NCBI RefSeq assembly: GCF_016595435.1
Contig: NZ_JAENIJ010000006.1
Span: 124,001-188,000 of the forward strand
Direction of reading: 5' to 3'
DNA: 64,000 bases
Source: Luteolibacter pohnpeiensis
GTDB taxonomy: Bacteria > Verrucomicrobiota > Verrucomicrobiia > Verrucomicrobiales > Akkermansiaceae
Position 1 is the first letter of the stretch. Every line of letters starts with the position of its first letter. The translations under genes were made by a program, and so were the position numbers. Positions 36,264 through 44,379 of this stretch are shown piece by piece. The notes under the pieces are model-generated. The model made no database searches. It saw nothing but the letters and a program-made list of their open reading frames with translations, and was not told where the DNA came from.

Positions 36264-36875
36264 TCAGTCCTTTAGCGGTTTGATGCGGATGTTTTTGTAA
36301 AGAACAGTGCTGCCTGGATCATGCGCTTGCAGTGCGATTAGGCCGCCGTCTTTGAGGAGTTTTTGTTTTCCTTCTTCCTCGGTGTAGTCGACGAGTTCTT
36401 TGCCGTTTACCTCCACTTTGATGTGGTGATCTTTCACGGTGATCTCGTATTTCATCCATTCATCATCTTTGAACGGTTCTTTGTTGGAGACGGTGCTGTA
36501 GAGGCTGCCTGATTTCTGCCAGTCGGATTGGGTGTTGTTGACCTGAACCTCGTAACCGGTGCTGGTCGGCCAGCCTTCATTGATGAACTTGGAATGGAAA
36601 TAAACACCTCCGTTGGCGCCTTTCCGGGTCATGACGTCCAGGCGGAGCACAAAGTTTTTGTAAACTCCTTCTTTGTCACCACCGACGTAGTAGCAATGGG
36701 CGCGTTCGCCATTGGCTTGGATGGCACCATCTTGAATGGTGAAGGATTCCTGGTGCTCGTTGACTTTCCAGCCATCAAGAGTCTTGCCGTCGAACAGGGA
36801 GATGAATCCTTTCTCAGGAGCGGCAGAAGCCATCAGCGGCAGGCACGCCAGGAAAGTAAGTGCGAGTTTCTTCAT
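36264..36875 (-). CDS. Secreted DUF1080 (3-keto-disaccharide hydrolase-type) protein (203 aa)
   Basis: Jelly-roll protein of the DUF1080 family, common in Verrucomicrobia and Planctomycetes. A signal peptide is seen (1-18, ending MASA), then the family start 'GFISLFDGKTLDGWKV', 'RKGANGGVYFHSKFINEGWPTSTGYEVQVNNT' in the centre, and the closing 'GLIALQAHDPGSTVLYKNIRIKPL'. Some family members hydrolyse 3-keto-glycosides, others bind sugars, so the function is inferred only from family. It lies 55 bp downstream of lepA on the same strand and is probably not functionally linked. Confidence 0.9.
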   Translation of the reverse strand: MKKLALTFLACLPLMASAAPEKGFISLFDGKTLDGWKVNEHQESFTIQDGAIQANGERAHCYYVGGDKEGVYKNFVLRLDVMTRKGANGGVYFHSKFINEGWPTSTGYEVQVNNTQSDWQKSGSLYSTVSNKEPFKDDEWMKYEITVKDHHIKVEVNGKELVDYTEEEGKQKLLKDGGLIALQAHDPGSTVLYKNIRIKPLKD

Positions 36876-36930
36876 ACGTGACCTAAGACGTCACAATCGG
36901 TGTTTTTGTTCAAAGCGAATCTTCGATTCC

Positions 36931-38730
36931 TCAGTCGCCGCTCTTGAGCACTTTGATGAAAGCGTCCTGCGGGATGTTCACCTTGCCGAACATTTTCATC
37001 TTTTTCTTACCTTCCTTCTGCTTTTCGAGGAGCTTGCGCTTTCGTGAAATGTCACCGCCGTAGCACTTCGCCGTTACGTTTTTGCGCATGGCGGAAATCG
37101 ATTCACGGGCGATGATTTTTCCACCGACAGCCGCCTGGATGGCGACGACGAACAAGTGGCTTGGAATGACTTCCTTGAGCTTCCCGGCGAGCATCCGGCC
37201 GTAGCCCTCAGCCTTATCACGATGCACGATGGTGGAGAATGCCTCGACCGGATCACCGGCGATGAGCATGTCCATCTTCACCATTTTGGCAGGACGGTAG
37301 CCCGCGTGTTCGTAGTCCATGGAGCCGTAGCCGCGGGTCATGGATTTGAGCTTGTCGTTGAAATCAACCAGGATTTCGGAAAGCGGGAGGATGCAGGAAA
37401 GCATGACGCGCATGTCATCAATCGTCTCCGTGTTGGTAACCTCACCGCGTTTTTCGAGGACCAGCTGCATCATGTCACCGATGTAGTCACCTGGGACCAT
37501 GATGTAGACATTCACGATCGGTTCGCGGATTTCCTGAATCGTCTGGGTATCCGGGAACAGGCTTGGGTTATCGACAACGACTTCCGAGCCATCCGTTAGA
37601 GTCACCTGATAGATCACCGATGGATAGGTGGAAATCACATCCATGTTGAACTCGCGGCGGAGTCGTTCCTGGATAATTTCCATGTGCAGCAGTCCGAGGA
37701 ATCCGCATCGGAAACCGAAACCAAGAGCGGTGGAGCTTTCCGAGCCATAGGTAAACGCTGCGTCGTTGATCTGCAGCTTGGCCATCGCCGCCTTGAGCGC
37801 TTCGTAATCCGATGCGTCGACCGGATAAATGCCGGAGAAAACCATCGGCTGGATTTCCTTATATCCGGGCAGCGGCTCAGGGCATGGATGCGTGTTATCG
37901 GTCAAGGTATCGCCGATTTTGGCTTCGTCGGCCGATTTCATGTTGGCGATGACGTAGCCGACGTCGCCAGCGCTCAGCGTGGCGCGGGCGGTCATCTTCG
38001 GGGTGAAAACGCCGACTTCCTTGACCTCGTAGGTTTTGTTGGTGGCGAACAGTTTTACCCGTTGGCCTTTTTTGACCGATCCGGAAAAGACGCGGACGTA
38101 GGAAACCACACCGCGATAGGTATCGTAAATGGAGTCGAAGACCGAGGCGCGGAGCAGTTTGTCTGGATTCTCGATCGGCGCTGGCACGCGCTTGACGATG
38201 GCTTCGAGAATTTCCTCGATGCCGATGCCGGCCTTCGCGGATGCGGGAATGGCGTCCTCGCCAGGGATTGCGAGAATGTCTTCGAGCTGCTTCACGCATT
38301 TCGGGACATCGGCCGCTGGGAGATCGATTTTGTTGAGAACCGGAATGATGACTAGGTCCTGAGCGTGGGCCAGGTGGAGGTTGGCGACAGTCTGGGCCTC
38401 AACGCCTTGCGCGGCGTCCACCATCAGGATGGCGCCTTCACACGCGGCCAGGGATCGAGCGACTTCGTAGGAGAAATCAACGTGGCCCGGCGTATCCAGC
38501 AGGTTGAGCTTATACGTTTTCCCGTCCTTGGCCTGATATTCCATCGCGACCGGGTGGGATTTGATGGTGATGCCCTTTTCCCGCTCCAGGTCCATCGCAT
38601 CGAGCAATTGAGCTTTCTCGTCGCGTTCCGCCACGGTTTTCGTGGCACCCATCAGGCGATCGGAAAGGGTGGTTTTTCCGTGGTCGATGTGGGCGATGAT
38701 GGAGAAATTTCGAGTCAGCTCGGTGGACAT
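36931..38730 (-). CDS. lepA: Elongation factor 4, LepA (599 aa)
   Basis: Ribosomal back-translocase GTPase. G1 'AHIDHGKTTLSDRL' near residue 13, G3 'DTPGHVDFSYEV', G4 'NKIDLP', and the LepA-specific C-terminal domain ('AGYRPAKMVKMDMLIAGDPVEAFSTI', 'KCYGGDISRKRKLLEKQKEGKKKMK' in pieces) are all present. The ATG at 38730 gives MSTELTRNFSIIAHIDHG, the expected beginning and usual 600-residue length. The open frame to 39156 is a non-coding extension. No ribosome-binding site is visible before the ATG. Confidence 0.96.
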   Translation of the reverse strand: MSTELTRNFSIIAHIDHGKTTLSDRLMGATKTVAERDEKAQLLDAMDLEREKGITIKSHPVAMEYQAKDGKTYKLNLLDTPGHVDFSYEVARSLAACEGAILMVDAAQGVEAQTVANLHLAHAQDLVIIPVLNKIDLPAADVPKCVKQLEDILAIPGEDAIPASAKAGIGIEEILEAIVKRVPAPIENPDKLLRASVFDSIYDTYRGVVSYVRVFSGSVKKGQRVKLFATNKTYEVKEVGVFTPKMTARATLSAGDVGYVIANMKSADEAKIGDTLTDNTHPCPEPLPGYKEIQPMVFSGIYPVDASDYEALKAAMAKLQINDAAFTYGSESSTALGFGFRCGFLGLLHMEIIQERLRREFNMDVISTYPSVIYQVTLTDGSEVVVDNPSLFPDTQTIQEIREPIVNVYIMVPGDYIGDMMQLVLEKRGEVTNTETIDDMRVMLSCILPLSEILVDFNDKLKSMTRGYGSMDYEHAGYRPAKMVKMDMLIAGDPVEAFSTIVHRDKAEGYGRMLAGKLKEVIPSHLFVVAIQAAVGGKIIARESISAMRKNVTAKCYGGDISRKRKLLEKQKEGKKKMKMFGKVNIPQDAFIKVLKSGD

Positions 38731-38903
38731 GGGCGTGAAATCAGCGTGGGCGCGGCGATGGAAAGCAGGTAATACACGACAAGGCACGAAAAATAAAGCA
38801 TTGCGCGCACGGGAAACCGGCGGAATTACCAGATCGCCTGACAATTCGCCATCTTCGGCAAATTCAGGTTTTCCCTTCTGCATACGCTGCTTATGGTGGG
38901 GGC

Positions 38904-39854
38904 GTGAGTAATGTTGCCTCCGGCGAAATGTTGATTGCAGCCCCGGCGCGCTGGGAAGAAGCGTGTTTTTCGATTCCGGCGATCCGTGCGATTTCGGCTT
39001 CAGGCCTGAAAGTTGGGGTCCTTTGCCCCGAGGCACAGCGCGGGCTTTGGGATACCGTGCCGGAATTTGCGATCGTAGGCTACGCACCAAAATCGAAACC
39101 TCGGGGGATCGCTGCGCAAATCGCCGGAAACTGGCAGGCATCGATCGCCTGGGCACCTGGGATCGAGGCAGAAGCCTTTGAAAAAGCGAAAATTTTACGC
39201 CGGATCGGACCTGATGTCGCAGCTCTCAAAAAGCTTCTGACGCATTCCGTGGCCATCGAGGCTCCCAGTGGAGCCCCGCCGCACCGGGTGCAATTTTACC
39301 TCGGCATCGCGGAAAAACTCGGCGTTGTCACCGCCAAACCCGAGTATTTCGCATCGGTCCAGCTGGCGGTAACGACTGATGAGCGGGCGGTGATGCTTTC
39401 GCCGGATTCCGATTTCGGGGCAAATTATGAATGGCCACTGGAGCGCTGGATCGAGGTCGCGAAAGAACTGGTCAGCAATGAACTGAAAATCACCGTTGCG
39501 GGGATTCCCGGAGGCCGAAATGTGGGCAAAGCACTTGCTGCTGCGATGGAAAAGCCGCTGACTTTTGTGGAAGTTTACCCACTGCCGGCGCATCTCGAAC
39601 TTTTCGCTGCGCAATCCGCCGTGATTGCTGCAGATAGCTCGCTCCCGCATCTGGCCGCGCACGCGGGGGCGACGTGCCTGACTTTATTTGGCCCGAACGA
39701 TCCGAATTGGAAGCGTCCGCTCGGGCGGCAGCATCAAGTCATTCGACGCCATGTTGAATGCGCCCCATGTTTGCTGGAAAAATGCCCGCTGGATCTACGC
39801 TGCCAAAAGGATCTTTCGGTCGAGAAAGTCCTGTCCATCTTGTTCGAGAAATAA
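38904..39854 (+). CDS. Glycosyltransferase family 9 (ADP-heptose:LPS heptosyltransferase-like) (316 aa)
   Basis: Transfers heptose or a related sugar in outer-membrane glycolipid assembly. The GT9 fold is shown by 'ADSSLPHLAAHAGATCLTLFGPNDPNWKRPLG' (split near 235-265), which binds the nucleotide sugar, and by the end motif 'HVECAPCLLEKCPLDLRC', with the four cysteines typical of heptosyltransferases. GTG at 38904 is the start. It diverges from lepA (173 bp apart). The next gene, MFS-PlsC, is also an envelope gene. Acceptor not known. Confidence 0.85.
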   Translation: MSNVASGEMLIAAPARWEEACFSIPAIRAISASGLKVGVLCPEAQRGLWDTVPEFAIVGYAPKSKPRGIAAQIAGNWQASIAWAPGIEAEAFEKAKILRRIGPDVAALKKLLTHSVAIEAPSGAPPHRVQFYLGIAEKLGVVTAKPEYFASVQLAVTTDERAVMLSPDSDFGANYEWPLERWIEVAKELVSNELKITVAGIPGGRNVGKALAAAMEKPLTFVEVYPLPAHLELFAAQSAVIAADSSLPHLAAHAGATCLTLFGPNDPNWKRPLGRQHQVIRRHVECAPCLLEKCPLDLRCQKDLSVEKVLSILFEK

Positions 39855-39876
39855 CCGGGATGAACATCGGAGATTC

Positions 39877-39975
39877 ACCTAGGTGGCAATCCGTCAGGTT
39901 TGGGGCGTCGGCCCGTGAAGTGAATTGAAACTCGGCTTTCACAGGTCTTGCCGGAGAGCCAGTGGCCACCTAGGT
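39877..39975. promoter_or_regulatory. Two ACCTAGGT palindromes forming an 11-bp inverted repeat
   Basis: ACCTAGGTGGC (39877-39887) and GCCACCTAGGT (39965-39975) are exact reverse complements. Each contains the self-complementary octamer ACCTAGGT. The second ends 10 bp before the MFS-PlsC ATG. CTAG is usually rare in bacterial DNA, so two copies 91 bp apart are notable. Candidate operator pair or long-range mRNA hairpin. Confidence 0.5.
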
Positions 39976-39984
39976 TCCGCGCCA

Positions 39985-42507
39985 ATGAACGACGGGAGCA
40001 CTGGCAAATCACCGACACGACATCAGTGGGTTGGGTTTTGGTGCATGATTGTTCAGCAAACGCAGAACGCGTTTAACGACAAGATCGCTCAGTTCATTCT
40101 GATCCCGCTGGGAGCCGCGATTGGTATTGCGGTGGAGTCTTGGGCCGGGTTGATGATCGCCCTGCCATTCATCCTTTTTGCGCCGCTGGCCGGTTGGATG
40201 AGCGATCGCTTTTCGAAGCGAAATGTGATGCTTGGCGCGGCGATCGCGCAGGTCCTGGTGCTTTGCTGGATTTGCGTGGCGGTGATGTTTCATCACCTGA
40301 GTTGGGCTCTGGTTGGCTTTTTCTCGCTGGCAGTGCAGTCGGCCTTTTTCGGACCCGCGAAAATGGGCATCAATAAGGAGCTGGTGGGCTCGAAACACCT
40401 GGGATTTGCCTCGGGAATCCAGCAGATGACGGCAATGATGGCGATGCTTGTCGGGCAGATTGCCGCCGGGTGGATTTTTGACGCCCGCTATCAAAGTCTG
40501 AGTGAGGTTCCGGCGCTTGCTTGGAAAGCCGCGCTGGGGCCGTTGTTGGTGGTGACGGCACTCTCGGCGCCAGCGTTGGTGATGGCTTGGGCGATTCCGA
40601 AGGTTCCAGCGCAGGGAAGTGCGCCGCTGCGTGCTGGGACGATGGTTGAGCATTTCAAAAACCTGAAAGGGCTGTGGATGCATCTGGGCTTGCGTCGCGC
40701 CTCGCTGGGGGTGGCTTTTTTCTGGGGATTCGCCGCGTTCATCAATCTCTGGTCGATCAAATTGGCGAAAATACTGACGGAAGGGCAGGGGGGATTTGGC
40801 ACGCTTTCCTCGGTTTTCATGGCCGCTGCCTCGTTGGGCATGGCGCTCGGTTTCGGTGCTTCATCAATGCTGCTGCGGCGGAAAATCGAATTGGGCTGGG
40901 TGCCGGTTGCGGGAATTCTGATGACGATTTTCGGGTTGCTGCTGGCATTTGCGACGCCTGACAGTTGGTGGTTCCTCACGCTGCTGGCGATGCTCGCATT
41001 CGTATCCGCGCTTTTCCTTGCTCCACTCAATGCCTGGGTGCAGGACCAGTATCCGGCGGATAAACGGGGCGAAATGCAGGCGGCGGTGAATTTGCAAGAC
41101 TGCTTCGCCGGCATCATCGCGGTGATTTTGGTGGAAGGGCTTTCCTTGGTTTTCCGATGGGTCGGGGTGGGTGAAGCCATGGGGCTGCGCCTGCAGATTG
41201 CGATCGCTGCCCTTTGCTGCGGCGGGATCACCTGGTTCATCATTCGTCTGATTCCAGGCGATTTCATCCGGGTCGTCGGCATGGCGTTGATGAAGGTGAT
41301 CTATCGGGTCAAGGTGGTGAACGTCGGCAACTTGCCTGCGGAAGGCGGGGTGATGCTGTTGCCCAACCACGTCAGCTTTGCGGACGCTTTTTTCATCTCC
41401 GCCGCCTGCCCGCGCCCGGTGCGATTTGTGATGGACGAGGCCTTCATGGCGAAGCGCTCGATCCGCGTGTTTGTGAGTATTTTCAACACGGTGACGATCC
41501 GCCGTGACCAGCCGCGGGAGGCAATCCGCACCGCGATCGATGCGCTGAAGCAAGGCGATGTCGTTTGTTTGTTTCCGGAAGGCCAACTGACGCGGACCGG
41601 CACCTTGTCCGAGCTGCAGCGGGGATTTGAATTGATCACGCGCAAGTCGGGCTTTCCCTCGCTGCCGCTGTGGTGCGATGGAGCGTGGGGATCGATCGCT
41701 TCATTTGAGCGCGGCCGATTCTTTCGCAAATTTCCCTACAAGCTGCCGCACGAACTGACCTTGGTTTATGGCAGACTTCTGGAGCCAACCCGGGCGGATC
41801 GGCACACCGTGCGCCAGGAAATCATGCGTGCCTCGGCAGAAGCGGTGGAATTTCGCTTTCAGGGGCCAGGGTGGGGCATGAAGAAATCCCGATCGATGCG
41901 CGTCGGGCGCAGCGTCGATCTGCGGAAAGCGTGGGCGAATGGCTATCAGATCGGGCAAATCAGTGCGTTGCAGCGCCGTGGAACCTTCCGGATGCTACGC
42001 GGTGGGGGCATTTCCTTGCCCGGACTGAGCGCGACTTTTCCCGAACTTTTCGGCGCTACTCTGAAATTGCAGATGGAATTTGAGGGCAACCTTGGCGATG
42101 CCGAGCCGTGCCCATGGATTGGCGGCGAGGAGTTGCGTTCGAGAATTGAAGATTACGGGCCATGCAAGGGCGTGATCTTTTATGATTTCAGCCCACAGGC
42201 ATTGACGCCACTCGGGTTGCCGGGCGTGGCGCATTTTCCATGCCTTGCTCTCGATGGGATGGTGGTGGCCATGTCGATGGCGGATCCGACGATGCCGCAC
42301 AACACGAGTGAGCCGCAGCTTGGGAAAAAACTATCCAGCTGGGGCAAGTTGTTGCCGGGCTGGTTCGTGGTGACCGAAGGGGCGGAGTCCAGGGTCTTTG
42401 GTCCGGCTGCTCCAGCGGAGGGACTGCAGCTCCCAGCGGGCACGATCTTGGATGAAGATGGCTTTTTGGTTGTGGCCTGTCCTCCCGAGCCCGCTCAAAC
42501 CGTGTAA
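39985..42507 (+). CDS. MFS transporter fused to PlsC acyltransferase, with extra C-terminal region (840 aa)
   Basis: Residues 1-425 form an LplT-like MFS carrier ('NAFNDKIAQFILIPLGA', 'SDRFSKRNVM', 'DQYPADKRGEMQAAVNLQD'), the type that flips lysophospholipids. Residues about 435-640 are a PlsC/LPLAT acyltransferase with the HX4D motif in 'PNHVSFADAFF' and 'CLFPEGQLTRTG'. The remaining 200 residues are not a complete domain. Their spacing of 'GKLLPGW' and 'GTILDEDGFLVV' recalls the end of an AMP-forming acyl ligase, which follows PlsC in Aas-type proteins, so it may be a worn remnant (inference). ATG at 39985 chosen. Likely role: lysophospholipid uptake and re-acylation. Confidence 0.85.
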   Translation: MNDGSTGKSPTRHQWVGFWCMIVQQTQNAFNDKIAQFILIPLGAAIGIAVESWAGLMIALPFILFAPLAGWMSDRFSKRNVMLGAAIAQVLVLCWICVAVMFHHLSWALVGFFSLAVQSAFFGPAKMGINKELVGSKHLGFASGIQQMTAMMAMLVGQIAAGWIFDARYQSLSEVPALAWKAALGPLLVVTALSAPALVMAWAIPKVPAQGSAPLRAGTMVEHFKNLKGLWMHLGLRRASLGVAFFWGFAAFINLWSIKLAKILTEGQGGFGTLSSVFMAAASLGMALGFGASSMLLRRKIELGWVPVAGILMTIFGLLLAFATPDSWWFLTLLAMLAFVSALFLAPLNAWVQDQYPADKRGEMQAAVNLQDCFAGIIAVILVEGLSLVFRWVGVGEAMGLRLQIAIAALCCGGITWFIIRLIPGDFIRVVGMALMKVIYRVKVVNVGNLPAEGGVMLLPNHVSFADAFFISAACPRPVRFVMDEAFMAKRSIRVFVSIFNTVTIRRDQPREAIRTAIDALKQGDVVCLFPEGQLTRTGTLSELQRGFELITRKSGFPSLPLWCDGAWGSIASFERGRFFRKFPYKLPHELTLVYGRLLEPTRADRHTVRQEIMRASAEAVEFRFQGPGWGMKKSRSMRVGRSVDLRKAWANGYQIGQISALQRRGTFRMLRGGGISLPGLSATFPELFGATLKLQMEFEGNLGDAEPCPWIGGEELRSRIEDYGPCKGVIFYDFSPQALTPLGLPGVAHFPCLALDGMVVAMSMADPTMPHNTSEPQLGKKLSSWGKLLPGWFVVTEGAESRVFGPAAPAEGLQLPAGTILDEDGFLVVACPPEPAQTV

Positions 42508-42596
42508 AAATGCAACCGACTATTGAGCTTTTCCGGAAGCCTGCTTGGATGTGCTGACCGGCAGACACGCCGGGCGAAAACGAACCAAACCAACTC

Positions 42597-43307
42597 ATGG
42601 GAAGAGCATTTGAATGCCGCCGCCGGGCAAAGGAATCGCGTTGGGCAACGATGTCCAAGGTGTTTCCGAAGCTGGCGAAATCGATCACGATGGCCGCTAA
42701 AAACGGCGGGCCTGACCCGGAAAGCAACGCCCCGCTGCGGGTGGCGATCAACAACGCCAAGGCGCAAAATCTTTCGAAGGAAAACATCGAAAATGCGATC
42801 AAACGTGCTGCTGGCAAAGACGCAGCCGATATTTCCGAGGTCAATTACGAAGGCAAGGGGCCACACGGCTCGCTGTTTTACATCGAGTGCGCCACGGACA
42901 ATTCCAATCGTTCGGTTGGCAATCTGAAGATCATCTTCAATAAAAACGGTGGCCAGCTGGTGAATTCCGGACAGCTCGATTTCATGTTCAACCGCAAGTC
43001 GGTGGTCGAATTCCCCGTCCCGGAAGATAAGAATCTTGAGGAAATCGAGTTCGAGCTGATCGATGCCGGGCTGGAGGAAATGTCGGTGGACGATGGAATT
43101 GTTTCCGTGATCGGTGACTACACCAGTTTTGCCAGCTTGACCCAAGCGGTTGAGTCTTTGGGGATCGTGCCGACAAAATCGAGTCTGCAACGCCTGCCGA
43201 CGCAGCCGATCGAGCTGACCGAAGAGCAGATGGTCGATGTGGAAGCAATCCTCGACAAAATCGAAGACGACGACGACGTCCAGGCGGTCTTCACCAATCT
43301 GGCCTGA
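42597..43307 (+). CDS. YebC/PmpR-family protein (236 aa)
   Basis: Belongs to the YebC/TACO1 family, known as DNA-binding regulators and, in recent work on relatives, as factors easing ribosome stalling at proline runs. The opening 'MGRAFECRRRAKESRWATMSKVFPKLAKSI' region, 'NAPLRVAINNAKAQNLSKENIENAIKRA', and 'YEGKGPHGSLFYIECATDN' are diagnostic. Full length, with an acidic C-terminus. It lies 89 bp after the MFS-PlsC gene, and a perfect hairpin follows at 43330. No resolvase genes (ruv) lie beside it, unlike in many bacteria. Confidence 0.93.
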   Translation: MGRAFECRRRAKESRWATMSKVFPKLAKSITMAAKNGGPDPESNAPLRVAINNAKAQNLSKENIENAIKRAAGKDAADISEVNYEGKGPHGSLFYIECATDNSNRSVGNLKIIFNKNGGQLVNSGQLDFMFNRKSVVEFPVPEDKNLEEIEFELIDAGLEEMSVDDGIVSVIGDYTSFASLTQAVESLGIVPTKSSLQRLPTQPIELTEEQMVDVEAILDKIEDDDDVQAVFTNLA

Positions 43308-43329
43308 TTTTTAGCAGCTTCATTTTCTC

Positions 43330-43358
43330 GGGTGGAAAATTGGCAAGATTTTCCACCC
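43330..43358 (+). terminator. Perfect 11-bp hairpin after the YebC-family gene
   Basis: GGGTGGAAAAT, 7-base loop, ATTTTCCACCC. No T-run follows, so it may mark the mRNA end rather than act as a classic terminator. Confidence 0.5.
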
Positions 43359-43401
43359 CGCTTCGGGTTGATCGGCGTCTAGGTGACGCTACTATATTGT
43401 A

Positions 43402-44139
43402 ATGACATCTGAAATCTTTCTCCTCGCAGTTCAGCAGGCCAGTCCCTTGATGGGGATATCCTGGATTTACTGGGTGATTATTGGCGGCTCGTTGCTCGCC
43501 AGTATGCTGATTAGCAGCACATTGAAAAGCCGCTTTCAGGAATACTCACAGATTCCACTTCGAGTTACCGGTGCGCAGGTTGCGGAGGCAATGCTCCGTC
43601 AAAATGGCATCACGGATGTAAGAGTGGTGAGTATCCCTGGTCAGTTGACCGATCACTACGATCCCACCAAAAAAACGGTCAATTTGAGTGAAGGCGTGTA
43701 TGGATCGAATTCGGTCGCAGCAGCTGCGGTGGCTGCTCATGAATGCGGCCACGCGGTCCAGCATCAGCAGGCCTACGTTTGGCTGGGGATGCGTTCCAAA
43801 ATGGTTCCCGCCGTTCAGTTCTCCTCAAGCATTCTGAATTATCTGATGATTTTCAGTTTGATCGGCGCGGTAACCCTTGGCCCAGCCACGATCTGGATCT
43901 GGGTGACGCTATTTGTCGTCACCACCGCCTTTTCCATCGTCACTTTACCGGTTGAATTTGATGCCAGTAAAAGAGCGTTGGTCTGGCTCGAAAGCAGCGG
44001 GTTGGCCGCAAGCATGGAGCACGACAAAGCGAAAAATGCCCTGTTTTGGGCGGCCATGACGTATGTCGCGGCTGCGGTCGGTTCCATCGCCCAGCTTGCC
44101 TACTTTCTGATGATGGCGCTCGGTGGTCGTCGCGACTAA
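43402..44139 (+). CDS. Membrane zinc metallopeptidase, YugP type (245 aa)
   Basis: Neutral zinc peptidase family (PF04298-like). A HExxH site is present ('AAHECGHAVQHQ', His113, Glu114, His117), flanked by three or more membrane helices (about 20-38, 135-175, 215-240). The start is the ATG at 43402, preceded by a short AT-rich stretch. A weak hairpin follows at 44221. Physiological substrate unknown; the family is widespread and conserved. Neighbours are envelope-related (GT2, L,D-transpeptidase), but on sequence alone there is no proof of a link. Confidence 0.88.
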   Translation: MTSEIFLLAVQQASPLMGISWIYWVIIGGSLLASMLISSTLKSRFQEYSQIPLRVTGAQVAEAMLRQNGITDVRVVSIPGQLTDHYDPTKKTVNLSEGVYGSNSVAAAAVAAHECGHAVQHQQAYVWLGMRSKMVPAVQFSSSILNYLMIFSLIGAVTLGPATIWIWVTLFVVTTAFSIVTLPVEFDASKRALVWLESSGLAASMEHDKAKNALFWAAMTYVAAAVGSIAQLAYFLMMALGGRRD

Positions 44140-44220
44140 GTGGTGCCTCCAATCCTACTTTCACCGGTAGTTGGCGGGATTCTGCGGAGGAATTTCGCCA
44201 GCGGTGGTAGCTGTTGCGAA

Positions 44221-44250
44221 AGGCTCGGGGCTTGACGGTTCCGAGTCTTT
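44221..44250 (+). terminator. Candidate terminator after YugP-type gene
   Basis: AGGCTCGG pairs with CCGAGTCT (one G-T pair), about 14-base loop that can shrink by G-T pairs, then TT. Moderate quality. Confidence 0.45.
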
Positions 44251-44379
44251 CTGCTTGCCTCCTGCTGTCGAAGTCTGATTCTTAGACGTTTGCCCATTAC
44301 AGCCAATGGGTTAGATGGCTCCGACAAATTGTCCCTCCCTCTCTACGAAACCAGCCATTTTTGCCTCAACTTCAATCAC

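Noticed and set aside
37684-38355. 223-residue frame antisense to lepA
   Set aside because: Gly/Asp-rich shadow of lepA's conserved codons.
38731-39156. N-terminal extension of lepA by 142 residues
   Set aside because: Basic, Pro/Arg-rich lead unlike any LepA, overlapping the opposite glycosyltransferase gene; the family start is at 38730.
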